Part shown: piece after piece, positions 10,733 through 23,900 of the stretch
How the letters are laid out: every line of letters starts with the position of its first letter
Position numbering within the stretch: the stretch's first letter is position 1
DNA from: Blastomussa wellsi
Lineage: Eukaryota > Cnidaria > Anthozoa > Scleractinia > Plerogyridae
NCBI GenBank assembly: GCA_947652115.1
Contig: OX393566.1
Coordinates: forward strand, 10,210,982 to 10,274,981
Direction: 5' to 3'
DNA: 64,000 nt
The notes under the pieces: generated by a model
What the model saw: the letters and a program-made list of their open reading frames with translations, nothing else
What the model was told of the DNA's origin: nothing
The model's database searches: none
Made by a program: the position numbers and the translations under genes

Positions 10733-13700
10733 AACAATATAATTTGGTTTTATCAACTGGGTTGATAATGTGAATTTGCCACCGTAAAGAGATTCGAGAG
10801 CTGACGTTTCGGACTCGTTCCGACGAAGGGCTAACGCTCGAAACGTCAGCTCTTGAATCTCTTTACGGTGGCCAATTCACATTATCAACCCAGTTGATAA
10901 AACCAAATTATATTTTAATAAAACCAGTTTGATTGTAGTGAATTATATCAGGCAAAACATTTAATAGAGAGATTGGTTGCCAGTTTTCTAATAATGTACG
11001 GTACATCTACATTTAATAGAGAGATTGGTTGCCAGTTTTCTAATAATGTACGGTACATCTGCATTTAATAGAGAGATTGGTTGCCAGTTTTCTAATAATG
11101 TACGGTACATCTACATTTAATAGAGAGATTGGTTGCCAGTTTTCTAATAATGTACGGTACATCTGCATTTAATAGAGAGATTGGTTGCCAGTTTTCTAAT
11201 AATGTACGGTACATCTACATTTACAGCGTGACGCACCTACCTGTAGCCACCCAACAAACTTTTTTGACGAGTTATAATTGGCCAATCAGAGAGCACAAAT
11301 TTGTTTGAGCTGTCCCGCCTCCTAGGAATCTTCAAAGTTTTTCTCACGAAACCTGTCACGCTTTTAACAAGGAGGCGGGACAACTCAAACAAATTTGCGC
11401 TCTCTGATTGGCTAACTTGCCAAAAATGTTTGTTGGGTGGCCACAGTTAGGAGCGTTGTGCTGTAAAAGAGAGATTGGTCACCAGTTTTCTAATAATGTA
11501 GGGTCTTTTCCTTTTTTTTTTTCAATAATTTTTATAACAGCTTGTTTTTGGGAGTTTGATAACTCTTTCTTTTCAAAACAACCGTTAACACATTTAATGA
11601 AAGGTTCTGTAATTAAAGGCCATAACTTCTTATAAAACTCTACAGGAATGTCATCATTTCCCGGCGCTTTATTATTTTGAAAAGGTTTCCAGGATTAATT
11701 CACACTTTAAAAGAATTTGCATGCAACCCTAAATGAGACCTTCACGGCTAAATGTAATGGCATTTTGCCCGGAACACCCTTAGTGAGACCAAAATCCAGA
11801 ATTTACACCTCAGAGAGAGACGATGAGCATCCCTGTCCCCTTTCATTTTCCCCCTGCCCCCTGGAATATAGTGTGTTGCACTGTTAGGTGAAGGTTACAA
11901 ATCCGATCCTATCACATAGTCAACAAGCCAGTGGACAATGCATCATTACCTTAACCCACTTTTTAAAAAATATTATCATTATTGAATATGTATATATTTT
12001 ATATTTGTTAGGTTATTGTTATTATTATTATTTATTATTTATTTTCCCCTTCCCTTCCCCAGTCCTTCCCCCGTTTACAGGACTCCCCCTTATGTAGATG
12101 TAGAATATAATGGCATATGTTTTCAGATTGCTCCTAAAGTGGCCAGCTCAGGAAACAAAGTGACCATTGCTGTTGTGGGATTTGACAAACTTCAACCAAT
12201 TCCAAAACACAAACTGCTTGGCAAAACAGAGTTTCACTTGCACAAGTTAGCTAAGGTGTGTGATTTACAGGTACTTGACTTCAATCCTAGATGGGAGAAT
12301 CTAAATACGCAGGCGTTATTAGGGGATTGCGTTACACTCGTCCCCACTAATGTCTGCTTAACCGAGGCCAACATTCCTTTCCGTCGCTTCGCCAATCAGA
12401 TTTTACCTACTAAAATCCGGAAAGCCGACCTTCACCTTGACCGCCGCTTAGCCAATCAGATTTTACCAACTAAAATCCCCTCTCCCGCCGCGAGACACGC
12501 AATGAGATGAAACCTGCCAGGGACGATTGATTTTGCTCCAAGTCAGAGATTTCTCTGGTAAATTCATTTTAGATGAAAGCAAGTTCTGAAGTTGCGAAGG
12601 GAAACTTATTTACTGAAGGGAAGAGAGATACACATTTATCAACTGGCTACGGGAAGTCGTTTGTTATCAAGCTTTGCCTTCAGTGTGTTCGACAGTCTCA
12701 TTGTCAGATTTTCAGTTTTCATATTTTTCCCCACAGCTCCGCAAAAAGACTTACACTCCAGCAATGAATTACTGAAGTTCAGCCAAATGAAACGCTAGCC
12801 TATGGGTCAAAGTTTCCACTTTTCAGACTCTAAACGAGTGCGTAGCGATTTTGGTGTTCAGAAAGATATCATTTTAAGTGTGTGCACTGTTCATTAATCG
12901 TCGGTTTTTCAAACCCAATTTTAAGCAAATGGATTCCTCAAATCAAAGGGCCAATGAACTATTGAAAGGAGAAACATATTTTCAAGCCAGCCTTTTAACC
13001 CAGCAGCACTGGACGTTTTAAATCATTCATTGGCAAGTTTGTTGAATGAATGATTCAGTGCGGTGAAGTTGTATACGTGACTGGCTCTTTCCAATTTTAC
13101 CCTTTTGATTTGTTCGCTCGTAAATACCATGGATGTGGACCTCTTTGATGATTTCTAAATTAATTCCGCTTTGCGTTTTCGAGTTGGCGAAGTCTTTTGT
13201 AGCATTTTATAGCGTTGAAATAAATATTTCTGATCCACTGTTGTGTCCATGGGAGAGAGATCATCTTTCCCAAAATATTAACCCCTCCAACTTATGACCG
13301 AATCAGACTCGCACGCTTACCTCCTGTATTCACAATAAATAATATTTTTGGTGTTTGAACCATCGAAATACACCAGAGTATTGTATCCATCAGTGCCGGC
13401 ATCCCGAAGAACGGATTCGCGGGAAATTTTATGACGATCGTTTTGAATGCCTACAGACAATGCTGATTGGTTAGTTTGTCTGGCGAGAGACAATGGGAAA
13501 GGAATGGTGGTTGCGGTTAAGCAGGCGTTAGCGGGGACAAGTGGTAATGCAATGCTTAATAACGCCTGCGTAGGAGGCTAGGGGCCCATAGGTGAGTAAG
13601 TGGGCAAAAAAGAATGCAATAAAGTTTGAAGTGAATAAAGTAGGCATGCATGGAATCTTGTGTATCCTGGAACTGGTTCACAGGTCCCGCTTGTAATGAG

Positions 13701-14891
13701 AACCCTGCAGGGTAGTCATGTTTATTCTGGTTAGATGAATGGCCTTATTCCTTTTGGTTGAGGACGTCTGATCAAGTTGCTGACCTTACATCTTTATCCT
13801 AGGTACACATGGTGGTCATGGAATTAATTAAATTAACATAATGCAGAAGTGAAATACAGTGTTTTTGGATAGTTGTGACCTTTAGGATGTCCAATTTCCA
13901 TTTCCAGATGTCTCATGTTACAAAGTAGCTTGACTAGGGTAGTTAGGACCCTGTGTTCTATTGCAAAACCCTTAAAGTTGTTCATCCCACATTGCCTCCT
14001 GAGGTCAAATTATTGAGACAATCTGATTACTAATAAAATGTAACCTAACCTGCAATATTGTTGCATCATATTCCTTGGTACACTTGAATAAAATTAAATG
14101 TGCTCCACTCAAAATTTATTTTCTCATGAACGTTATGTTACTTTTCAATTTGTAGAAACAGTGGTCCATGGAGACATTTGAGCTGCAGAACAGAAAGAAA
14201 CAGGTACCAATTGTATAGTGAAGAGTCACTGTTATCTTTTGTAGCTTTAATTACCTTCTGAAGTCAGTCAACTCCCTGTATTATTTTCTTTGTTTGTGTC
14301 CTCTAGGCCTCGCTACCACCCTGAATTTTGATATAGCAAAAGTGGCATGTTGAGTGTCGAACGTAATAGTGAATTGCTATGGTTTTGTATTACTACACTC
14401 AGTGATTGGCGCCACTTCTTCAACCAATCGGAAATAAAACCAAAGTCATTCGCGACTTGTGTGTACAGCTGTGTCAGCTTCACGTTTTGATTAAATCTCT
14501 GGATTGTATGCGTCCATTGTGATTAGCCAAAGTAATTACTTTCAGTGGTTTTGGTTTTACATAACTCAATTGAAATTCGCTCCAGATCAGGAGTTGATAA
14601 CATGCGAGAAAATAAGGAAAGCCAGTGTTTACTGTTAGTTTTTCTATTAAATAAATGCAATGTGCATGATAATCAAATTTAATAATTATAGAGAAGTCAA
14701 GTGAAAATGGAATAATACATTCCTAAATTGTTGTATTCTTGGCTTGCACGTGACTTCATGAAATTCTAAAATCCAAAATTAAAGAGCCACCAAAGTTTTT
14801 ATCCTCATCAGGCAGAAGAGGTGCCAATTTTATATCTGTTTACAACTTTTCAGCTCACTGGCATGCTTCGTTTGGAAAGCAGCGTAATTTG

Positions 14892-14923
<32 letters not shown>

Positions 14924-17900
14924 CTTATGATTGTGTTTGTCAAAAAGATATTATTATTTCGGGATTTTAAACCATCTGAGAAGTAAAAGCATTAGGAAAA
15001 GTGTTCATGTAAATGTTTGTATGTTCAGTACAGATTATCAGTTGCTTAGATAACCAAAGTAAGTTCCAGAATGATGTTTAAAGCATTTCCCAGCCACCAT
15101 ATTGGTGTACCAAAGTTATACACCAACATGGCAGCTCCATACTGGGCTCTATGAATTTGTGCGCAACATTTCGACGAATATCTGAAGTTTGGAATAACGC
15201 ACGGACCTAAAACTTGGAGAGGTGACTTCTTCTTCTTAAATATTGCAATTTCTTGACTTCATCCACCAAATGGTTTTAGATTTAATTTTCTACTGCGTGA
15301 CAACCCAAGAGTACTTTGAGTGTTGTGGACATTTAATTTACTTAAAACAATCATTCTTAAGTCAATCATTCAAATCAATTTTGCAACTGATAGTTTTTTA
15401 ATTACAAAATTAATATGGACAATATGCTAACATACTGACATCTGGCCATCAAAAGATTCATGATCAAAGATTCATTCTGGATCCACAATCTGAACTTCAA
15501 CACAGACAGAACATGATCCTTGGTATTTTTCAAAATTATCAGTGGATCCCCTCAATTTATCACAAGAAATTTACAACCTGTGGGCATGTGTTACTCTAGA
15601 GGAGAGAAAAACAGTTGACTCCTGATAGCAAAAAACCCTCACACTCCAACCTTCTGCAAACCTAGATTTCTTTCATACATTACCAGTAATTTTACGATTG
15701 GTCACTCAAACCGCTGACTTTACTAACTTTAAAGTGCAGCTAACCCCAATTTTGTTTTTGTCACTGAATAATTTTACGCAATTTTTTGTAGTAAAGTAGT
15801 GGAAAGATTTTTAAATTTGCTCAAATCTATGATTTTTTAGAACTTTCGGAAGTTTGAAAAATTGCTCCAAAATTGCGGCCATCTTGGTTCAAGTGCAAGT
15901 AATTGGGGGTTTGGGGCTAGTATTTGCTATGACGTAGAAAGGAGAATGACAGCTTGGTCAGTCTCATTCACTGCTGTTAACTGATTCGTTTTGAGAGGAT
16001 CTGAGAGCAATAGAGAATGCCAAGTGACTAACAAACGAGTACATGAGACCGAAAATCCTAAACAACACGAGAAGTAGTCCCATGCGGTTCTCCTTTCCAC
16101 GTCACAGCTCTACTCGCCCTAGGTCCAGTGGGGACGCGGGCTTCACATGGTATAAACATTTCTTCCAGCTGCAATTAAATTTGGGGGGTAGGTGCGCTTT
16201 AAGCAATAATTGCCATTTCCATTCATCTAATTTTTGTATAAGTTTATTCTCAATAACTTGAACCAGTCAAACCATGAATTGAATTCATTTTGATGCAGCT
16301 ATGTACATTCTTCGTCTTTTTTGCATTACACCAGTCACCACTACAGTACAGTTTTCACCGTGTTGGCTCACAAAAAAAATAGAAAATAATTGTCTAAGTT
16401 TGCAAAACATCCTCAGTTGTCTTTATACATACAGGTCTGCTATGTAATATACTTTGAAATGTCTGCCAACTGTGGCTGTTTGAAATTTCATTGCAGTATG
16501 CTGGAGATCTCCAACTAGAGCTTGCTTTTGCCTATGGTTTATATGGTTATGGCTTGTGTGATCAGGTAATATGACTATAAATCAATTCTATATACCACAG
16601 TTGGTGGACAAAATAATGTACCTTATTCTTACTAAATTTTACGAGTATTTCATTTGACGAAAAGTCAAGCGCTATATTTCATGATTATTAAATTTTGCGA
16701 TTGCGAGATAAAATTAGAATCGGAGTGTATTAAATTAAATGATTTTTTCCATTCTTTAATATCTAGCTTTGACCTTGGAACTGTAACGACATAATAAAAA
16801 TAATTGTCATCATAAAAAATAGCAAACATAAACATAGGCACACAGTGCGTGCAAGAGTTATTTTTTGTCAGTTTCTGATATGGACGTATTGGATATTTTT
16901 CTTTTGGTCAGCAAAACTAGCCCGTCCAAAACAAACGCTCAATGACCAATTTAGTGTTGGGCCTTTTGTTGACGGCGTATGCATTTTAAGTAAATGAGCA
17001 TGATGCAAAATATGTTTGACTAGCGAATTCATTCACAACGAAACTTTCCTGTCGACCATGAATAATATATCTGTAAAAACTGCAGTAATCAGTTTAATCA
17101 ATCACTTTACTGCACATGTCATTCCATTATTATCAAACAATTTGACTGGTTTCTTGATGCAACCCCAAACCTGATTGGATTGATGTATGTCTCTAACTTG
17201 GGTGTGACACCTAAAAGTCTAATTTGATTACTTTGCAGTTACACTTGCCACCACAAAGTCTGCAGCAATATTTGAGGGATTCCATACCACAAATCTTTAG
17301 AAAATATCAATGCTTTCAAACTCTCTTCTTTAACACTACTCATTACTACACGGCATTACACCTACCGCTTGTTGTGACTAAATGCCAATTCTAATTAACA
17401 AAGCTATTTCTACCTAAAAATGATGCCAGCCTTTTCCCAGCATTTCACTATATTAATTTCATTATAAATTGATATTATATACCGGTAGGTATCAAATTTC
17501 GTGATTTTAATCTTCATGTGTCTTATCGAGTATTAAATTTTGCATTTTAATCTTCGCGTGTCCTATGGTTCGTGAGTATTAAATGTCGCATGTTTTTCAA
17601 AATCATCAGATGAAAATCACAGAAATTTTTTAGTACTCACGGAATCTAGTGAGAATAAGGTAGCAATGAGACCAAGGTTTGTGAAAAATATGAATATAAG
17701 TGAGGTATTCTGCAAAGTAACTCATTTTTATTTGTCTAGATGTTGCAGAACATGCCCACTTGCTAAAGACTCGAAAGTTATTAGTTACTTAATAAAATAA
17801 TATCTTTTAGCTGGAAAGCCATCATCTACCCCGATATTATGTGCAACAAAGTGCATTTCCACACTTGGAACTTACCACGAGTGCATCAGGGAACAGTTCA

Positions 17901-20900
17901 GGGTAGTGTACATAGAGTAGTTAATGTCAACAGTTGTGAGAAGTAGAGTAGTGAGTATACTGTACAGGACAGATAATGTTAGTGCACATAGTGCATCTAG
18001 TAATTACAGTTCATGGCAGTGAGCACAAGACAGTGCAATGATAAGTCTAGCTTTGCAAAGATGTCAACTTGATACCAGTGGCCAGCAAGAATTACATCGT
18101 GTTTACTGAACACATGGAAATTATGAGCAAGCAGGCCTTCTAAAGAAAACATCTTGTTTGGAAAATCTTATGTTTGAATAGCATTTAGCAAGTAATGTTC
18201 TGTTTATTATATAAAAAAATATATTTATTGGGAAAATGTACCTTCATCATCTAATCCTGTTTGTCCCATGGGGCATACCCAATTGATTATTATGATCATA
18301 TCATTTATCAATTTCCAAACAAAACTTGCTCAGACCACATTTCTCTTACAAGTGTCATATTTCAGGAAGCATTTTTTGCTCACTGTTGTTATTGTTTGCT
18401 TTGTTTAAGAATTGTGTTTGCTCCTAAGAAGGTGCCACATCCAAACATCATAACTTTCAGAGAAAAAATGATGAACTTGGAGCCAGAATTCAGCCCATAC
18501 TACTGTAAGTTCTGTAGTCATCTCTTAGCCTTTATGCACGTTATTTTTGCAAATTTCGGTAGCCTGTACTCAGAGTTTTCCTTATAAATACATGTAGGTG
18601 GATTTCAAATTGATATAAAGACTTAAAGTGTAATGCTTAATGCCTGACATGAACATAGCACATTAATATATTATAGATTTAGCCAAGCCTAAAAGCAGCT
18701 CCATTTATTTGCTGGTTCTTGTTAAGAATTTGTGAAACATACACAACTACTCAAGAAAGTACAATTGTAAGATCAAAATCCTGTCATAACCCAAGAAAAA
18801 AAATTGAATAGGCCATTACCAAGTTCTCTTTTGCATAAATTCTCATGCAAAACAAGCTCATTTCCAAATTAAATGAATAGTTTTGCACTTACACTCGTTT
18901 TTGAAACAGAGGGAAAAGGGAACTCGGAAATGGCCCATTCAAAACCAATGTCTGGTCAGTGATCAACTTTAAAAAAGCACCAAACCTTCATGAGCTGTAG
19001 CCTGCAATATGATCATGTGACACATGGTGAGCAGATGAAATTCCACACTGTCAATTGATGATTTGTTTGGAGGCTGAACAGCTTTCAAATAAAGATATTG
19101 TTCGGTGGCAAAGAAGTTGTGTTAGTTGGTGACTTTCTGAAGCTACGGCCTGTCACTAATTTCTTCAATTTTGGAAGATTTGTGTTTGAATCTCCACTCT
19201 TCAAGGCCATCAATCCTGTCACGCGTCATAAAAAATCACTCCAGACTTGTCAGTGGATGAATCACCGCTGCAAATATGTCCCTGGCCCCCCTTCCACATG
19301 GGTCATTTGTAACAGGGTATTGTTTAGCATCAGTCAATTAATGTGGAGCACACAGCGCGACGGTTGGTCCCTGGCACACAAATGGACTGCAGCGGATGTT
19401 TGTCACTTCGAAAGCTGCATTTCTCGAAAATTAATCAGCGGTTAGCGCTCGGATTTTGAATGGATCTTTGATTGAATGCCACGAAAAGAAGCTTCGACCT
19501 TTCAGTTTATCTGGTACTCGATTTGGAAGTTGGGCGATTCCAATTTCTGTGTGAAAATCGGCTTGGCACTGGAGCGGTCGAAAATGAGCTTCGCACCCTT
19601 GTCTCCTTCTTATAACGTGAAGCAACAGTCAACGCAAAACCCTCCAAATTCGCTCAAATTCACCATTTTGAGCCGAGGAACGACAAAATACAATATCTGA
19701 CGTTTATTTCAACCAAAAAATATGCACATTATTCGAAATAACTTTTCGATAGAAGGACACTTTCAATATTCCCATACATTTCTTTATATTTTGAAGATAC
19801 AAAGATGCACTGCTTGTATGGGCTTCCTGTGGAAATTCTTGCAATATGTGGAACATGTGTTATATATATAGGCAACAAATAAATATGGTGTATACCATGA
19901 CTGTTATTTGCTTGCAGTTAAAACAAGTTTTACACCAATTGATAGCAAATCAAGACCTCTGTTTCAGCAAAAAATGACAAGGTAACAACTTAATTTGTTA
20001 TGGAAAACAATAACTTAGTCACCAGTGATTAGAAGCAAATCACACTGGAGAACTGTAATAAAACATTTCAACGAGAAAGGTCTGAATTCATTTTTCATGA
20101 CCATGGAACAAGACAACATTCTGGATCCCCAATGGGAGTTGCACCATGTCTTCCTCAGACAAGTTATCAAAGTACAAATAATGAAAGTACACATGAACTT
20201 TTTCCCCTGTATACAAATTGAAAATGGTATCTTAACCTTGCCACTTGACATTTTTATCCCGAAGGGATTTAATTAAATTTCTCTGGCCACCCAAGATGAC
20301 TAAAAATCATGTGGACAACCAAAGCAATTCAAAAAGCCATCTGTTGGATGAATCAAGTTTGAGGCTGTCAAATTTTCATTAATTGTTATAGGCAAAGCTA
20401 TTGCCTACAGAAATGTATTTGTAGAGGTCAGCTGTACCCTTCATCTTGAAATCTTCAAAATTCAGGAAACTTTACAGTGGTTATTGCAAATCTGTGTTGT
20501 TTCATGCATAAACAATGCCAAAGCTGACCATGGGAAAATAATAAAAAGTAAACTTTCCATCAGTTTTCATGTTGATTTGTTGCCGTTCTTCCCTTTTCAG
20601 TGGGCAAGTAAAATTTTGCCAGGGTGAGTATGTCATCTGGGATACTTGCCCGGCTGACGGTTTAAGCAAAAACCAGTATATTTCTTGATGGCCGTGGCCA
20701 CACTATCAGAGTTTACCGGGTTATTTCTTATTAATCAATTAAAATTAACCAGGTTACCGAAAAATCCTGGTGCGGCCGCTTATTTAGGGCTGTACCTAGG
20801 TTTTTTGTCTGCGCGGGCAAACTCTGCACACCTTCACTTCCTACAAGAAATAGCCCAGCGAAATCAAACACTATGTTATAAAAAAAAATTAGTTTTCCTG

Positions 20901-23900
20901 GCAGGGGCAGCTGCCCCCCTCCCCCACTCTGCCCCTCCCCCCTCCCCCGCTATGATGTATGGCCCTGTTATTTGAGCTGCTCAAAAAAAGATTTTTTGAA
21001 CTCCCTTTCTGCGTGGTTTAACCTGCTGGGTTAGTGGGCTAATATCAGTGCCTTGCATTGGCTTTTTTGCGGAATCTGTTACTCATCACAGTCTGTGTGT
21101 GAAATATTGTTTCCGTGGCACAAACAAGTGCAGAAAGGATACGGTGAAACGCTTGTGAGGACTCCATGTTCATTCAAGAACTGGTCCTCAAGTTAAAGTC
21201 TATCATTTTGTTGGTTTATCTCATGACGTCAATTGACTTAATCCACTTTGTAGTTAATTTCAGTGTGGCCATAACTAACATTTGTAAGATAAACCCAGTT
21301 AACTTTCTTAGTGCGGCCACAGCCAATATTTCTCCCCCTCCCCCTTGCCTGAGTGTTAAGGTTCCCTTTTCACCACCTTGAGAATGATGATGTAGCTGTG
21401 ATCTTTATCTGAGGTTAAAGTGCCTGCGAAATGAAAAAATGAGCTATTGAAAAATATGCTTATTTGAAAGGCTTTTTCCTTTTTTTATATCATCTCGTTC
21501 CAGAGATATTTAAGTTTTTTTATTATGCAAATTAGCTGGTACTGGTGACATCATAAGGTTTGACAGTTTTGGGGTCAAAACACAAAATAGAGAATATCTT
21601 TGCAAGTAATGATGCAATGCAATTGAAACTTGGCAAGAATGTCATAGCTTATGGTTCCAGTCTCTTTCCTTTTTAAATCAAACGTTACCCATTTGTGACT
21701 ATGTATGATGAAATGATTGATTCCATTTAAAGCATATGCAATGCCCACATGCACTAGGTCTCATAATTAACCTTTAGGGAGTGGATGATGTTTGCTCACG
21801 ATCAAATACAGGAATAATCATACCTGCATAATAGAGATCTGGAACCAAATATGCACCATCTGATGTATTTCTAAGGCTATAACATGGCTCACCAAGTTTC
21901 AGTTCCATTGCATTATTACTTGCAGCGATATTCTCTATTTCCTCTTTTTTCCTCTATACTTTCACACCTTGTGATGTCATCAGTATATGTACCTAATTTA
22001 CACAATACAAAAAACTTGAATACCGTAAAATTCTGAAAATAAGCCCCTCCGTATACAAGCCCCCCAAATCTGAAACGCAATATAAGCCCCGGGGGCTTGT
22101 ATTTGGAAATAATCCTCAATTATACAAACCAAAGCAAACTACACATAAGGGTAGGAAATAGCAAGGGTTGACATGCCACACACCTAGACCGCTGTGAAAG
22201 CATTTGTTGACCTTTTAAAGTTTTGCTCTAACGAGTGTATCTTTAAAGAATTTTCCTTTCTTATAAGATATTATTGGTGGTTCTTTGAAAATTTGTCAAA
22301 GCATTGGTTGATTTTGTATAATGCGCCATTTGTTAAGCAAGGCTCCTTTAATGTTTGACACAGATGGTTGGTACTGTGTAACAAAAGGCAATATTTCTTT
22401 ACTTTTTCTATTGTTTTCTTTAAGCCCTACTGATTAACTTGTTACGAATTTCTAGCCAAAACCTCTAATATTACCAGTTGCACATCCAAAAATTTTGACA
22501 CAAATTTCCCTCCAATTATAAGCCCAGCCAATTTTGAAACGCAAATTGCCTCCTATAATAAGCCCCTCCGAATATAAGCCCCTTCCAAAAATAAGCCCCT
22601 CAAAAAGGTCCTTTGAAAAATATAAGCCCCGGGGCTTATTTTTGGAATTTTATGGCATCTCTGGAACGAGAGGAGATATCACAAAAAGGAAAATGCCAAT
22701 CTTCCTCATTTTTAAAGCTCTTTCAAATGAGCTTATTTTTCAATAGCTTGTTTTTTTTTGTAAAGGTATTAAAAATATTTTTGAATTTCATAAAAAATTA
22801 GAACACTTAGTGTTATTTATAAATGCTGACATCAACTTTGTGATATAAATTCAAGTTGTTATCTCTTATTGCTTGTTGTTAGGTTGAACCAGTTGTATTG
22901 TGAGTATTCTCAGCTCACTACAAGGAGTAAGAGAATCAATTATGTAAAAAGACTGCTACAGGAGAAGGTTGGTTACTATTATTTATTATAATTGACATAA
23001 TATAGGCTAAAAATAGTAAAAGATATAAATTTTATTTTAATAAATTCTATGAAATAATCAGTTTTATTTAAATGCAATTTTTAACCCAATGTATATTCAG
23101 CAATTTTTCAGGTATAGTAAATTTTGGTTTTGGAAATACAGAATGAATTGTTAGGTAAGCATTTTACCTACCAAGTATGATGGCAAAAACTTTTGAATGA
23201 AAATGTTGCAGAGGCTCCTTTAAATATATGCTGTAATGAGCTTCATATTTTGAACAAAGGAAAACCAGTCAAACTTTCTAAATCCAATATAGGAACTCTC
23301 ACGGAGCATGCATCATGGCCAAGAAGTGCACTTATTTGTATTGTCTGTTTTCAGGACATGCATGGTACAATGCCCCAAGTCCAAGACACTGACTCAGAGG
23401 GTTCGTCAATGGAAAACCTGGGTGACGTCACTCAGTTTGGTTTGACAGGAGCACTTGCTCAGATGGCTAACTTGACATTCATGGCAGGAGCTCCAGGTAA
23501 CTTTTATAATTCCAAGAAAAAGCCCTCAGATAATTACATCTTTGGTGATGGATTTGCCACAGATGTTCTCGTAGATAAGCCGCACCCCTGATTTTGGACT
23601 AAAATTTTTAGGAAAACGGTGCGGCTTATACACAAGTTTTTTACAGTAACATATTATAACAGAGCAGAGTAAATCTGCCTTGTGTTTTTGCAGATTTTTA
23701 AGCTCCAAAATCAAAGTAAATATGGTGGTGTTTCCTTCGTACCACATGGCTGCATTGTTTAGAAGTGCTGTCGCAACCATGTTGCAACTTATGGTTGTCG
23801 CGAAGACAGAGTTGAAACGGTCGATAAACTTTCCAATAAAGTGTATATTAACGAGAAAGAGTTCAATACAATACTACAGCGGGCGGCCATGAAAGACTAG

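Larger units (their letters stand above)
7584..11716 (-). pseudogene. L1-like LINE reverse transcriptase, decayed and interrupted
   Basis: Read on the minus strand, fragments line up in order: NNKAPGNDDIPVEFYKKLWP at about 11680-11620, LLENWxPISLLN at about 11500 and again in the tandem array, LPDIIHYNQTGFIK near 10950, GLLLFIDFQKAF...LERGIRQG...LSPYLFVLAAEVL-like at 10627-10380, YADDMTV near 9620, then TKTEGMWPNEPIKALG near 9500. The C-terminal tail (LLIAKIYLWDCRRNQALPNING) lies at 8378-8110. Order and spacing identify one L1-clade-like polyprotein with many stops and frameshifts. A T-run at the left junction is the expected poly(A) tail. The flanks tcgcgtgcaaccct (7571-7584) and ttgcatgcaaccct (11717-11730) look like a CpG-decayed target duplication. 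Confidence 0.8.
7376..11864. mobile_element. hAT-type terminal-inverted-repeat element, split by a later LINE
   Basis: The left end (cctggggggtctcgcatatg, then aaaggggcagggatgctcatc) and the right end (gatgagcatccctgtcccct ... ccccctgg) are inverted copies over about 40 bp. Flanks are AATACAAT (7368-7375) and AATATAGT (11865-11872), a degenerate 8-bp duplication matching 6 of 8. Only about 350 bp belong to this element; the interior 7584-11716 is a later LINE insertion. Non-autonomous: no transposase is seen. Confidence 0.65.

Noticed and set aside
12016..12126. Upstream extension of the C2-domain exon 4
   Set aside because: The preceding frame is a TTA/pyrimidine-rich intron end. The acceptor ttttcag at 12120-12126 with phase 0 gives the clean junction.
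19098..19445. A full helicase gene
   Set aside because: Only about 40 residues match PIF1; the rest of the frame has no helicase motifs.
20404..20460. Exon between exons 9 and 10 of the C2-domain gene
   Set aside because: An acceptor-like cctacag exists, but exon 9 joins exon 10 directly in phase and the segment has no convincing coding character.
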